From contig NZ_JAASQR010000004.1 in NCBI RefSeq assembly GCF_011762025.1, forward strand, positions 496,001-560,000: a stretch of DNA of 64,000 nt. Direction: 5' to 3'. Below the pieces are notes generated by a model. The model saw nothing but the letters and a program-made list of their open reading frames with translations. It searched no databases and had not been told where the DNA came from. Origin of the DNA: Sphingobium vermicomposti (GTDB taxonomy: Bacteria > Pseudomonadota > Alphaproteobacteria > Sphingomonadales > Sphingomonadaceae). The translations under genes and the position numbers were made by a program. This document shows positions 47,881 to 56,972 of the stretch, piece after piece; within the stretch, counting starts at the first letter, position 1; each line of letters opens with the position of its first letter.

Positions 47881-49602
47881 TCAAACTCCTGCAAGCTGGC
47901 TGTCGGGGGTATGGACGCCGAAAACGTCGCGCATCGCGTTGCACAGCTCGCCATGCGTGGCGTAGAGCTTCACCGCATCCAGGCAGACGGGGACCAGATT
48001 GTCGCCGTTGCGCGCCGCTTCGCGCACCTTGTCCAGCGCGGCATCGACCGCTGGCTGGTCCCGCCGGGCACGAAGCGCACGGACCTTTTCGACCTGCTGT
48101 TCCTCCATCTCATCGTTCAGGCGGAAGATTTCGATTTCACGCTTTTCCTCCGGCAGGACCAGATGGTTGACGCCGACCCATTTGCGGCGGCCCTCCTCCA
48201 GATCCTTGTTCCGTTCATATTGTTCGCGGCCAAGGGCGCGCTGGAAATAGCCGGTCTCGATCGCCTTGACCGCGCCGCCCATGGCGAAGATCTTTTCCAT
48301 CTCCGCAAAGGCCGCGTCCTCCATCTGCTTGGTCAGCGTTTCGACATAATAGGACCCGGCGAGCGGATCGATGGTTTCCGCCACGCCGGTTTCATGCGCG
48401 ACGATATGTTGAAGCGCCGCGCCGACCCGGATCGCTTCTTCGGCGGGCAGTGAATGGGCCTCATCGTGCAGCGGCGTGGTCATATTCTCGCCCGCGCCGC
48501 CCAACGCGCACGCGGTCGCCATGATGGCGAGGCGACCGATATTGTTGAGCGGCTGCTGAAGCGTGAGCGCGATGGTGGTGGGCGACGTCATGAGCCGAAT
48601 CTTGAGCGCTTCGGGCCGGGTCGCACCATAGCGTTCCTTCATCAGCCGCGCCCAGCATTTGCGGAAGGCCCGCAGCTTGCAGATGCCTTCGAAGAAATCC
48701 ATGTCCACATTGACGACGAAATGGTTGAGGTAAGGCGCGACCGTGTCGATGTCCAAACCGCGTTCCAGCGTCGCGTCGATATAGGCGCAGCAGATCGCCA
48801 GGCTGAACGCGATTTCCTGCACCGGGTTCGCCTTGGCCGGTTGAAGCTGGGCGGAGATGATGGACAGCGGTGCCCAATTGGGATGGTTGCGAATGATATA
48901 TTCAATCGCGTCGGTCGCGATGCGCAGGCCATGTTCGGGCGGATAGATATAGCGCCCGACGCAGGTATATTCGATCAGGATGCCGTTGACGATGTGGAGG
49001 ACGAAATCCTTGGGATCGACGCCCTTTTTCTCCAGGGCGGCGATGATCATCGCCAGGTTCACCGGCTGCGGTGCGTTACATACGCTCATGAGATATTTGA
49101 GCTTGTCGAAAGGCAGGTCGAACGCGTTTTCCAGGTCTTCCAGACTGTCGAGCGCCATGCCTGCGCGGCCCACTTCGCCCTCCACCATCGGGTCGTCGCT
49201 GTCATAGCCGTTGGTGGTGGCCAGGTCATATTCCAGGATCAGGCCGGACAATCCCTGGTCCAGCATGAAGCGCGCCCGCTTCGCCCAATCCTCACCCTTG
49301 CCGAAGCCGGTGACCTGGGTCATCGTCCAGAAGCCGGAGCGATGGCCGTTGGGCCGGGTCGACCGGGTATAAGGATATTCTCCGGGGAAACCGACATCCT
49401 TGAGATAATCGAAACCCACCGCGTCCAGATCGGCGGGCGTATAGAGCGGCTTGATCGGCCATTTGAGCGCCTGGGTGACGAAGGGATCACGGCGTTCCGG
49501 TTGCGCAGCGACGAAAGGCGCGCGCGTTTCCGCCTGCCAGCGTTCCGTTTCGGCGATGATATTGTCGTTGGCGGGGGCAAATTCGCTGACAGGGCGGTTC
49601 AT
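47881..49602 (-). CDS. Acyl-CoA mutase large subunit (substrate probably not methylmalonyl-CoA)
   Basis: 573 residues from the ATG at 49602, which overlaps the SDR stop. TIM barrel of the methylmalonyl-CoA mutase family: EYPYTRS, GYDSDDP, the YIYPPE segment and ETIDPLAGSYYVETLT. The B12 domain is a separate protein. Aligned by eye without gaps to the Propionibacterium enzyme, Tyr89 becomes Val97 (TQVTGF) and the carboxylate-binding Arg207 becomes Val215 (EYTCVGRY). In the next conserved block, Tyr243-His244 become Ala-Gln. Isobutyryl-CoA mutase has Phe and Gln at the first two positions. The enzyme therefore probably rearranges a different acyl-CoA, with a pocket lacking the usual carboxylate anchor. 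Confidence 0.9.
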   Translation of the reverse strand: MNRPVSEFAPANDNIIAETERWQAETRAPFVAAQPERRDPFVTQALKWPIKPLYTPADLDAVGFDYLKDVGFPGEYPYTRSTRPNGHRSGFWTMTQVTGFGKGEDWAKRARFMLDQGLSGLILEYDLATTNGYDSDDPMVEGEVGRAGMALDSLEDLENAFDLPFDKLKYLMSVCNAPQPVNLAMIIAALEKKGVDPKDFVLHIVNGILIEYTCVGRYIYPPEHGLRIATDAIEYIIRNHPNWAPLSIISAQLQPAKANPVQEIAFSLAICCAYIDATLERGLDIDTVAPYLNHFVVNVDMDFFEGICKLRAFRKCWARLMKERYGATRPEALKIRLMTSPTTIALTLQQPLNNIGRLAIMATACALGGAGENMTTPLHDEAHSLPAEEAIRVGAALQHIVAHETGVAETIDPLAGSYYVETLTKQMEDAAFAEMEKIFAMGGAVKAIETGYFQRALGREQYERNKDLEEGRRKWVGVNHLVLPEEKREIEIFRLNDEMEEQQVEKVRALRARRDQPAVDAALDKVREAARNGDNLVPVCLDAVKLYATHGELCNAMRDVFGVHTPDSQLAGV

Positions 49603-50555
49603 GCGACTTCCTTCAGGATCAGGGTTTCGGCAACGTCCCACAGGCGGCGCGCGTCATCGGGGTCGAGCGAGGCGGCGGTGACGCCCCAGCCGGACGGAAG
49701 CGACGGCGACCAGATCGGCGCGATGGCGCAATCCTCCAGATAAAGGCCGCCCTGCCCCGCCAGTTCTGGCGCGACGGCGGCCCAGACCGGCGTCGCCGCG
49801 CCTTCGTCCGCCGTTTTCATCCGCCCGTGCGGCAAGGTCCCATCTTCATTCACCCAGCCCAGCCGAACGGCGTCTTCGAAGGTGACATGGCGGCCCAGAT
49901 TAGTGGCGACGCCGCCCGGCGTGCAGGCGTTCATAGTGACGCCCTGCCGTGCATGGCGGCGGCTATATTCCACGGCGAGCAAATTGGCGCACAGCTTGGC
50001 ATGGCCATAGGCTTCGAACTTTTCATAGTCGCGCTGTCCGTAATTCAGGTCGTCCAGCCTCAGCTTTGCAAAATGATGCGAACCGGACGAGACGATCACG
50101 ACCCGGCCCGTGCGCGCGGCCAGATTGGGCAGCAACAGTTCGGACAGGAGGAACGGCGCGAAATAATTGACCGCCATCTGGCTTTCAAACCCGTCTTCCG
50201 TGCGGGCCAGCGGCGGGCCCATCAGCCCTGCATTGTTGATGAGCAGGTCAAGCGGGCGGTCGCCCCACCGCGCGGCAAATGCGCGGACGGTGGCCATGGA
50301 TAGTAGGTCGATGGCTTCCACCGCTGGGCGTGCGTGCGCGCCGCTCTGTGCCGCGATCGCTTCCGCTGCTTGATCACCTGCCGCGACATCGCGCACCGCC
50401 AGTGTCACCTCCGCCCCTGCCCTGACCAGGGCGGATGCGATGGCAACTCCCACGCCGGACGAGGCACCGGTCACGATGGCGGTGCGCCCGGCCAGATCGA
50501 CACCGCGCAATAAGTCGTCGGCGGTCGGCACGGCGGCGCTGTGCGGGTTTGACAT
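49599..50555 (-). CDS. SDR-family oxidoreductase (retinol dehydrogenase-like)
   Basis: 318 residues. TGASSGVGVA cofactor motif, then NNAGLM, VSSGSHH and YGHAKLCANLL (YxxxK). The C-terminal part with GGVATNLGRH and a later AAPELAGQGGLYLEDC segment matches the retinol/protochlorophyllide dehydrogenase-like group. First gene of the five-gene mutase operon, overlapping the mutase start by 4 bases, so it probably makes or uses the mutase acyl-CoA or its alcohol/ketone precursor. Confidence 0.92.
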   Translation of the reverse strand: MSNPHSAAVPTADDLLRGVDLAGRTAIVTGASSGVGVAIASALVRAGAEVTLAVRDVAAGDQAAEAIAAQSGAHARPAVEAIDLLSMATVRAFAARWGDRPLDLLINNAGLMGPPLARTEDGFESQMAVNYFAPFLLSELLLPNLAARTGRVVIVSSGSHHFAKLRLDDLNYGQRDYEKFEAYGHAKLCANLLAVEYSRRHARQGVTMNACTPGGVATNLGRHVTFEDAVRLGWVNEDGTLPHGRMKTADEGAATPVWAAVAPELAGQGGLYLEDCAIAPIWSPSLPSGWGVTAASLDPDDARRLWDVAETLILKEVA

Positions 50556-50637
50556 TCTCTCTCCTGATTTATTGACCGCAATTTACAGCAAGGCGCAGAC
50601 CGGGCCAATCGGGGCCTTGCGGTTTGGCGCACGATTC

Positions 50638-51543
50638 ATGAATATAGCGCATGATTTCATAATGGAGCCAAGCGTGGCCACCCACATCATCGACGCGCAG
50701 CAGAGCAAGGATCTGGTGCAGGGACGCATCGCTCTGCCAGGCGTGCTCATCGAGCTATGCGCCTTTCCAGAGGTCGAAGCCGAAACGATAGTGGTCACGG
50801 AAACGCAGGCGATCCTCTCACTCGGCCTTTCGCGCCTGCTGACAGGGTCGGAGGGTCGTCTGGCTGGCAATGAACGCACGCCCTTCATCCGTTTCGGGGC
50901 GCTGGGTTTCCGCCCGGCGGGAACGCCGATGGAAATGCGGGTGTCGGGCGGGGCGTTCCACACGCTGCGCTGCCGGTTTGAAGATTGGCGGATCGAAGCG
51001 GCGCTGGGCGCTGGACCGTTGGGACAGGCGGCGCTGGCGGCCTGTTTCGACATCAGGTCGCAAGCGATGGAAGACGCGATGCTGCGTCTGGCCAGTGAAG
51101 CGGAACAGCCGCAGGCGGACAGCGCGGCGCTGGCCCAATCGCTGGTCGCTATCCTGCTGATCGACCTTCGGCGATATCTGTCGGGCGCAGAGGTGCGGGC
51201 GCATCGTCGCAAGGGTGGCCTGACGCCGCGCATGCTGCGCCAGGTGCTGGAGCAGATCGACGCGCCAGGCCCGCCCCCGGACATCGACATGCTCGCCGCA
51301 TCATGCGGGCTTAGCCGTTATCATTTCATGCGCTGCTTCCGCGACATGATGGGCATCGCGCCGGGGGCATTCACGCGCGAGGCAAGGATGCGGCGCGCCA
51401 AGGCATTGTTGGGAGGAGACGAACGGCGACCCTTGGCCGACATAGCGCGGGATTTGGGCTATTCAGGCGCTCCCGCCTTTTGCGCCGCCTTTCGGCAACA
51501 GGTAGGACGCTCTCCGTCCGCCTATCGCGCGCTCATTCGATAG
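50638..51543 (+). CDS. AraC-family transcriptional regulator
   Basis: 301 residues from the ATG at 50638; the frame opens at 50440 but that would run into the divergent SDR gene, and an ATG at 50662 is also possible. The C-terminal HTH pair is clear (IDMLAASCGLSRYHFMRCFR, then LADIARDLGYSGAPAFCAAFRQQVG and SPSAYR). The N-terminal half is a cupin-like sensor. It starts 83 bases from the divergent mutase operon and is the obvious candidate for its regulator. Confidence 0.9.
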   Translation: MNIAHDFIMEPSVATHIIDAQQSKDLVQGRIALPGVLIELCAFPEVEAETIVVTETQAILSLGLSRLLTGSEGRLAGNERTPFIRFGALGFRPAGTPMEMRVSGGAFHTLRCRFEDWRIEAALGAGPLGQAALAACFDIRSQAMEDAMLRLASEAEQPQADSAALAQSLVAILLIDLRRYLSGAEVRAHRRKGGLTPRMLRQVLEQIDAPGPPPDIDMLAASCGLSRYHFMRCFRDMMGIAPGAFTREARMRRAKALLGGDERRPLADIARDLGYSGAPAFCAAFRQQVGRSPSAYRALIR

Positions 51544-51618
51544 CGGAACATCCCGAATGCATCCCGCCGACAGGATTTCGCAGGTTGCTCATCCACGCTC
51601 ATGGCTTCATAAGATCAT

Positions 51619-52302
51619 ATGACAATCCCATTACAGAATGCGCCTTCGCTTTCGAGAATTCAGGAAAACTGGCTCGCCGCGCGGGAACGCCAATTGCTTA
51701 CCTGGCTCTGCAGCCGGATGCCGCGCTGGGTCACGCCCGACCGCCTGACATTTCTGGGCATGGTTGGCGCGTTCATGATCTTCCTGGGCTATGTGGCCAG
51801 CGCCGTGAACCCATCCTGGCTGCTCGTCGCCATCGCTGGCTATGTCGTCCAGTGGTTCGGCGACTCGATGGATGGCAGCATCGCGCGCTATCGGCGAATC
51901 GAACGCCCATCCTACGGCTATTTCATCGATCATAGCTGCGATGGCCTTGCGACATTGCTGATCCTGGCCGGGATCGGCCTTAGCCCATATGTGACCATGG
52001 ATATCGCGATGGTGGCGCTGGCGGGATATCTGTTGCTGTCGATCCACGCCTATCTTTCCGCCCGCGTGCTGGGTGAATTCAAACTGTCCTATCTCGCGGC
52101 GGGGCCGACGGAATTGCGGCTGATCCTGATCGCCCTGACGTTGATGATGATGGTGCTGGGGTCAGGCCCCGGACTGTTCGGTGCGGTGTCGGGCTTCGAT
52201 ATTTTCGTGGGGACGGCGGGTGCCATCCTGATCCTGCTGTTCATCATCCAGACACTGGTCACCGGGCGGCGGCTGGCGCAGGCCGAGCGGCGCGCGCAAT
52301 GA
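51619..52302 (+). CDS. CDP-alcohol phosphatidyltransferase family membrane protein
   Basis: 227 residues, several hydrophobic helices. The family signature DGx2ARx8Gx3Dx3D is complete, starting at Asp85 (DGSIAR) and ending in GYFIDHSCD. Such enzymes transfer a phosphoalcohol from CDP-alcohol, or phosphatidyl from CDP-diacylglycerol, to an alcohol in phospholipid synthesis. The substrate is unknown; the group without close PgsA/Pss features is common in proteobacteria. It starts a short block of housekeeping-type genes. Confidence 0.9.
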   Translation: MTIPLQNAPSLSRIQENWLAARERQLLTWLCSRMPRWVTPDRLTFLGMVGAFMIFLGYVASAVNPSWLLVAIAGYVVQWFGDSMDGSIARYRRIERPSYGYFIDHSCDGLATLLILAGIGLSPYVTMDIAMVALAGYLLLSIHAYLSARVLGEFKLSYLAAGPTELRLILIALTLMMMVLGSGPGLFGAVSGFDIFVGTAGAILILLFIIQTLVTGRRLAQAERRAQ

Positions 52303-52332
52303 CAATCGGCGCGGCTTGAGCGCGGCCTGCCC

Positions 52333-52809
52333 ATGATCCAGATACTGATCGACGCCGATGCCTGTCCGGTGAAGGATGAAGTCTACAAGGTCGCGCTTCG
52401 CCATGACGTGCCGGTCATGGTGGTCAGCAACAGCCCCATAAGAATACCCAGCCACCCCCTGATCAGCCGGACGGTGGTCAGCGATGGGTTCGATGCGGCG
52501 GACGACTGGATCGCCGAACGTGTGGCGAGCGGGACGATCGTCATCACCGCCGACATATTGCTGGCGGACCGTTGCCTGAAAATGGATGGCGTGGTGATCT
52601 CGCCCACGGGCAAGCCATTCACCGCTGCGTCGATTGGCAACGCCATCGCGGTCAGGGCGATCATGGCTGACCTGCGGGCGGGCGGCGACAATGTCGGCGG
52701 GCCTGCCGCTTTCAGCAAGGCTGATCGATCCCGTTTCCTGTCCGCGCTGGATGAAGCGCTGGTCCGGCTGATCAGGATGCAGCGCCGCGCGGAGCAGCAA
52801 CCGCTTTGA
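52333..52809 (+). CDS. YaiI/YqxD family protein (UPF0178)
   Basis: 158 residues matching the YaiI family throughout: ILIDADACPVKDEVYKVA at the start, DDWIAERVASGTIVITADILLADRC in the middle, and DNVGGPAAFSKADRSRFLSALDE at the end. The fold is PIN-like and a nuclease role has been suggested, but function is not established. It follows the phosphatidyltransferase gene by 30 bases. Confidence 0.95.
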   Translation: MIQILIDADACPVKDEVYKVALRHDVPVMVVSNSPIRIPSHPLISRTVVSDGFDAADDWIAERVASGTIVITADILLADRCLKMDGVVISPTGKPFTAASIGNAIAVRAIMADLRAGGDNVGGPAAFSKADRSRFLSALDEALVRLIRMQRRAEQQPL

Positions 52810-52860
52810 CATTGACCGCTGACGGGCGCACGGGTCGCCCGGTCAGCTTCGCGAGCATTC

Positions 52861-54009
52861 ATGCAAATTCATAATTTCGATATCGACCTGTTCCTCCGCG
52901 AATATTGGCAGAAAAAGCCGCTGCTCATCCGCAATCCGTGGACCGCGTGGAGCAATCCTCTCGAGCCCGACGAGCTGGCCGGTCTGGCCTGTGAGGAGGA
53001 TGTCGAATCCCGCCTGATCGAGCGGACGGGCGACAATTGGACGCTGGACCACGGTCCGTTCGCCCCGGAACGTTTCGGCGCATTGGGCGGCCAGCCATGG
53101 ACCTTGCTGGTCCAGGCGGTCGATCATCATGCGCCCGATGTCGCGGCGCTGATCCACCCGTTCCGCTTCGTCCCGAACTGGCGGATCGATGATGTCATGG
53201 TCAGCTATGCCAGTGATCGGGGCGGAGTAGGACCGCATTTCGATCAATATGATGTGTTCCTGCTGCAGGGGTTGGGCAAGCGCCGCTGGCGGGTTGGGGG
53301 GCTGTGTGATGAGGCGAGCATATTGCTGCCGCATGACGAACTGCGCTTGCTCGCGACGTTCGAGGCAAAGGATGAATGGGTCCTCGAACCCGGTGATATT
53401 CTCTATGTGCCGCCGGGCTACGCCCATGACGGCGTTGCCGTGGGCGACGGCTGCATGACCTATTCCATCGGCTTTCGCGCGCCTTCCCAAAGTGAGTTGA
53501 TCGAGGGGTGGTGCGATCATCTGGTCGATACGATCCAGCGCGACGACCGCTATGCCGACCCCGACCTGCAGGCGCAGGACAATCCGGGCGAGATTTCAGC
53601 GGACGCGCTGGCCCGGCTGCGCGGGATGATGACGCAAAAACTGCTCGACCCGCAGGGCTTTGCCCGCTGGTTCGGGGAATTTAACAGCAGCCGCAAATAT
53701 GCCGACGCGGACTGGCGTCCCGAAGAGCCGGTCCAGCCCGACGAACTGCGCGCGCGCCTGGCCAGCGGCGTCGCCTTGCTGCGCAACCCGGCCAGCCGCT
53801 TTTCCTTCATCCGCGGGACGGGCGACGCCGTCCTGCTCTTTGCCGATGGGCAGAGCTTCGACTGTTCCGGTGAGGCCGCAGCATTTGCCCGGCAGATTTG
53901 CGCGCAGGATCATGTCCTCGCCAGCCCGGCCCTGGCCGATTCCCCCCCTTGCCTGACGTTGATCGCCGCCCTGATAGACCAGGGCAGCATAGCCGTTGAA
54001 GAGGACTGA
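52861..54009 (+). CDS. roxA: JmjC-type ribosomal oxygenase, RoxA/YcfD-like (50S L16 arginine hydroxylase)
   Basis: 382 residues, the normal length. JmjC cupin with the Fe(II) ligands His126 and Asp128 (GPHFDQYD) and His189 (PPGYAHDG), and the typical start FLREYWQKKPLLIRNPW. A C-terminal winged-helix part (about 290-380) is present. YcfD hydroxylates an arginine of ribosomal protein L16 using 2-oxoglutarate and O2. The RluE gene follows 6 bases later, giving two ribosome-modifying enzymes in a row. Confidence 0.93.
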   Translation: MQIHNFDIDLFLREYWQKKPLLIRNPWTAWSNPLEPDELAGLACEEDVESRLIERTGDNWTLDHGPFAPERFGALGGQPWTLLVQAVDHHAPDVAALIHPFRFVPNWRIDDVMVSYASDRGGVGPHFDQYDVFLLQGLGKRRWRVGGLCDEASILLPHDELRLLATFEAKDEWVLEPGDILYVPPGYAHDGVAVGDGCMTYSIGFRAPSQSELIEGWCDHLVDTIQRDDRYADPDLQAQDNPGEISADALARLRGMMTQKLLDPQGFARWFGEFNSSRKYADADWRPEEPVQPDELRARLASGVALLRNPASRFSFIRGTGDAVLLFADGQSFDCSGEAAAFARQICAQDHVLASPALADSPPCLTLIAALIDQGSIAVEED

Positions 54010-54015
54010 AAGGGC

Positions 54016-54558
54016 ATGACCCGCCTGATCCTGTTCAACAAACCTTATGGCGTGATGTCCCAGTTCACCGACGTCCGGTCGGAAACGGTTCGCCCCACTT
54101 TGTCGGCCTTTATCGATGTGCCGGGCGTCTATCCGGCCGGGCGGCTGGATCTGGACAGTGAAGGCCTTCTCCTGCTCACCGATGATGGCAGGCTGCAGTC
54201 GCGTATCGCCGACCCGAAATACAAGACGCCGAAAACCTATCTGGCGCAGGTCGAAGGCGATCCCCAGGAAAGCGCGCTGGAACAGTTGCGGCGTGGTGTG
54301 CAGTTGAAGGACGGCATGACCCTGCCCGCGCAAGTGAAACGCATCGACCCGCCCGACCTGTGGCCGCGCGATCCCCCGGTGCGGTTCCGCAAGAGCGTGC
54401 CGGACTGCTGGATAGAATTGACCATCAGGGAAGGCCGGAACAGGCAGGTGCGCCGGATGACCGCGGCCGTCGGTCACCCGACGCTGCGGCTGGTGCGGTG
54501 GCGGATCGGGGATTGGACGATTGACGCTATGCAGCCGGGCGAATGGCGTGACGGTTGA
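54016..54558 (+). CDS. rluE: 23S rRNA pseudouridine synthase RluE
   Basis: 180 residues. RluA/RsuA-class catalytic motif [18 protein letters not shown] with the nucleophile Asp45, start [15 protein letters not shown], and [22 protein letters not shown]. Short, without an S4 domain, as in RluE, which modifies U2457 of 23S rRNA. It is coupled to the RoxA-like gene upstream. Confidence 0.93.
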   Translation: MTRLILFNKPYGVMSQFTDVRSETVRPTLSAFIDVPGVYPAGRLDLDSEGLLLLTDDGRLQSRIADPKYKTPKTYLAQVEGDPQESALEQLRRGVQLKDGMTLPAQVKRIDPPDLWPRDPPVRFRKSVPDCWIELTIREGRNRQVRRMTAAVGHPTLRLVRWRIGDWTIDAMQPGEWRDG

Positions 54559-54574
54559 ACGAAGGAGAAGCGAA

Positions 54575-54970
54575 ATGCTGCCAGCCCGCACTTTTAGCGT
54601 TACGATCAATCGTGATTGGCAGGCGCTGTACGAGATGATCTGGCGTCCTGAATTTTTCCCGAAATGGGCGTCGGGCCTCGTCGACTCCGGTCTTCGGCAG
54701 GATGGGGATCATTGGGTCGCGGATGGCCCCGAAGGACCCATCCGCATCGGCTTTTCGCCGCATAATGTCTTTGGCGTGATGGATCATCATGTCGACCAGG
54801 GCGACGGCGTGAAAATCCATGTTCCCATGCGAGTCATCGAAAATGGCGACGGCGCTGAAGTCATGCTGACCCTCTTTCGTCAGCCGGGCATGGATGATGA
54901 ACGCTTTGCAGCCGACATCAAATGGGTGAACCGCGATCTGAAATCGTTGAAGGCCCTGGTGGAGCGATAA
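54575..54970 (+). CDS. SRPBCC-family protein
   Basis: 131 residues from the ATG at 54575 (AAGGAGAAG upstream); the frame opens at 54521 inside RluE. Start TFSVTINRDWQALYEMIWRPEFFPKWASG and the strands ending in LMLTLFRQPGMDDERF-like text indicate a START/SRPBCC helix-grip fold, the Bet v1-like pocket. It is likely a stress or lipid-related binding protein; no catalytic residue is evident. It ends the block led by the phosphatidyltransferase gene. Confidence 0.82.
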   Translation: MLPARTFSVTINRDWQALYEMIWRPEFFPKWASGLVDSGLRQDGDHWVADGPEGPIRIGFSPHNVFGVMDHHVDQGDGVKIHVPMRVIENGDGAEVMLTLFRQPGMDDERFAADIKWVNRDLKSLKALVER

Positions 54971-54996
54971 CGCCAGTAGCTGGCCGCGATCCGGCA

Positions 54997-55368
54997 TCAG
55001 TCGAGTAACAGGTGCATCCGTCCGATAGCGACCGGCTTTTCCCGATCCGTCTGCCAGCAGATGGCATCGATATTGACCACCTGCCGCCCGACGCGAACCA
55101 GACGCGCCTGCGCATAGCTGTCGATCATCATCCCGCCGCGCAGGAAATCGAACGACATATTGATGGGCTTGGGCCGCGGGTGCCCGCTTTCCTGCGCGAC
55201 CGCTTCCAGACACGCCAGTTCCAGCAGGCTGGCGATGACGCCGCCATAAAGAAAGCCGGCTCGGCCTTCCAATGAAGGCGCAGCAGGCATCATCAGCGTC
55301 GCCGCACCCGCTTCGCCAGCAACGGTCCGAATGCCCAGCATCCGCGCATAGGGCGCGTGAACGATCAT
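54997..55368 (-). CDS. Hotdog-fold thioesterase (PaaI-like)
   Basis: 123 residues with the PaaI-type pattern EGRAGFLYGGVIASLLELACLEAV and the following PKPINMSFDFLRGG strand, RVGRQVVNIDAICW at the third strand. It hydrolyses an acyl-CoA. Asp/Glu in the LYGGVIASLLE helix is the probable catalytic residue. Its start overlaps the stop of the next thioesterase gene by 4 bases, and both follow the acyl-CoA dehydrogenase pair in one operon. Confidence 0.88.
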   Translation of the reverse strand: MIVHAPYARMLGIRTVAGEAGAATLMMPAAPSLEGRAGFLYGGVIASLLELACLEAVAQESGHPRPKPINMSFDFLRGGMMIDSYAQARLVRVGRQVVNIDAICWQTDREKPVAIGRMHLLLD

Positions 55369-55793
55369 GCACCTTCCATGAAGAAAAAGCTGGCGGTCGC
55401 AGAGGCGATCGGCCGATCCGCATCGCCATCATGGACGTTGCAACGGGTGAAGGCGACCTTTCGCGTCACATGATGACAGTGCGCGCGCGCATGTAGCGCC
55501 TGTCCCGCGCGGGCAGGCCGGAGATAGTCGATATGCAGGTCGAGCGTTGCCATGCCACGCCACTGCCGCGTCCGCGCGATGATCGCCGCACCCGCTGCGG
55601 CATCGACGAGCGAGATGATCGGGCCGGACGAAACCAACCCGGACTCCACGTCCATCAAGAAACCGGGGGCGAAAGGGCAGGCAAGTTCGGCCCAATCGGG
55701 TCCGTTATCAACGGTATAGATGCCCAACAACGCATGATGCCCGCGCAGCGGCAGGTTCTTCAGCCGTTCAAAGGCGTCCTCTTCCTCCGCCAC
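55365..55793 (-). CDS. Hotdog-fold thioesterase (PaaI-like)
   Basis: 142 residues: ESGLVSSGPIISLVDAAAGAAIIAR forms the central helix (Asp probably catalytic), then RGMATLDLHIDYLRPA and AFTRCNVHDGDADRPIASATASFFF. A second, different PaaI-type thioesterase in tandem with the first; the pair may form a heteromer or act on successive CoA esters. Directly abuts the acyl-CoA dehydrogenase gene. Confidence 0.88.
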   Translation of the reverse strand: MAEEEDAFERLKNLPLRGHHALLGIYTVDNGPDWAELACPFAPGFLMDVESGLVSSGPIISLVDAAAGAAIIARTRQWRGMATLDLHIDYLRPARAGQALHARAHCHHVTRKVAFTRCNVHDGDADRPIASATASFFFMEGA

Positions 55794-56972
55794 TCAGGCC
55801 GTCCCGCGCGGCTCACGCGGCAGGCCCAGCCCGCGTTCCGCGATCAGGTTGCGCTGGATCTGATTGGTGCCGCCATAGATGGTGTCGGATCGCGAAAAGA
55901 GGAAAAGGTTGGGCAGCGTATCCCATTCATATTCCGCATGGTCGCTGATCTCGCCACCCTGCCCCAGCACGTCCATCGCCAACTCGCCCAGATTGCGCCG
56001 CCAGCTGGCCCACTGGATCTTGTAGGTCAGCGCCGCGCCATCGATTCTGGAATGATCGGTCTGCGACAACATCCGCAACGCACCATAGCGCATCAGGCGC
56101 AGGCCGACTTCTGCCTTGGCCAGACGCTGGCGGATCAACGGATCATTCGCCGCGCCATTGGCCTTGGCCGCTGCGATAATTTCGTCCAATTCATTGCGAA
56201 ACCCCATTTGCTGGCCCAGCGTGGACACGCCGCGTTCGAACGCCAGCAGCCCCATGGCGATGCGCCAGCCGTCGCCCACCGCCCCGATCAGGCTATCCGC
56301 CGAGCAGCGTGCATCGGTGAAGAAGGTTTCGTTAAATTCCGCGTCGCCGTTAATCTGACGAATGCCCCTGATCTCTATTCCCGGCTGGTCGATCGGCATC
56401 ATCAGGAAGGTCAAGCCCTTGGGTCCCTTTGACCCTTCCTCGGTACGGGTGATGACGAAAATCCAGTCGGAAATATGGGCCAGGCTGGTCCAGATCTTCT
56501 GACCGTTGACGACCCATTCATCGCCTTCCAGCTTTGCCTTGGTGCGGACGCTGGCCAGATCAGACCCGGCATTGGGTTCGGAAAAGCCCTGGCAGAATAT
56601 GGTTTTACCCGCCGCGATGCCGGGCAGGAAACGCTGTTTCTGCTCCTCCGTGCCGAACGTCAGGATGGTCGGCCCCGCCAGTTCGACACCGATATGGTTT
56701 ACCCGGCCCGGCACGCCTGCACGGGCATATTCTTCGGCAAAGATCACTTGCTGCGCCAGCGTTGCCTCTCGCCCGCCCCACTGGCTGGGCCAACCGATGC
56801 ATGACCATCGATGGGCGGCCAGCTGCTGTTCCCATTCCTTGCGCCGTTCCGGGCTGCCGGTCAGCTTGGTAACGCCCTTTATATCGCGGAATTCGCCCGC
56901 CATCTGACCGTTCAGCCAATCGGCGCATTCCTGCCGGAACAGTTCGTCTTGCGGTGAAAAGCCCAGTTTCAT
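55794..56972 (-). CDS. Acyl-CoA dehydrogenase, subunit 1 of a probable heteromeric pair
   Basis: 392 residues from the ATG at 56972. FAD-binding landmarks: FCQGFSEPNAGSDLASVRTKA and WVVNGQKIWTSLAHISDW, and the C-terminal IYGGTNQIQRNLIAERGLGLPR. In medium-chain acyl-CoA dehydrogenase the catalytic glutamate sits in the IYEGT motif; here that position is Gly. Adjacent, overlapping acyl-CoA dehydrogenase genes that encode an alpha2beta2 enzyme are typical of steroid side-chain and ring degradation in mycobacteria, and this pair has that arrangement. Confidence 0.92.
   Translation of the reverse strand: MKLGFSPQDELFRQECADWLNGQMAGEFRDIKGVTKLTGSPERRKEWEQQLAAHRWSCIGWPSQWGGREATLAQQVIFAEEYARAGVPGRVNHIGVELAGPTILTFGTEEQKQRFLPGIAAGKTIFCQGFSEPNAGSDLASVRTKAKLEGDEWVVNGQKIWTSLAHISDWIFVITRTEEGSKGPKGLTFLMMPIDQPGIEIRGIRQINGDAEFNETFFTDARCSADSLIGAVGDGWRIAMGLLAFERGVSTLGQQMGFRNELDEIIAAAKANGAANDPLIRQRLAKAEVGLRLMRYGALRMLSQTDHSRIDGAALTYKIQWASWRRNLGELAMDVLGQGGEISDHAEYEWDTLPNLFLFSRSDTIYGGTNQIQRNLIAERGLGLPREPRGTA

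Noticed and set aside
47448..49602. Calling the mutase pair methylmalonyl-CoA mutase
   Set aside because: The residues that anchor the methylmalonyl carboxylate are not conserved in the large subunit; a neutral acyl-CoA mutase name is safer.
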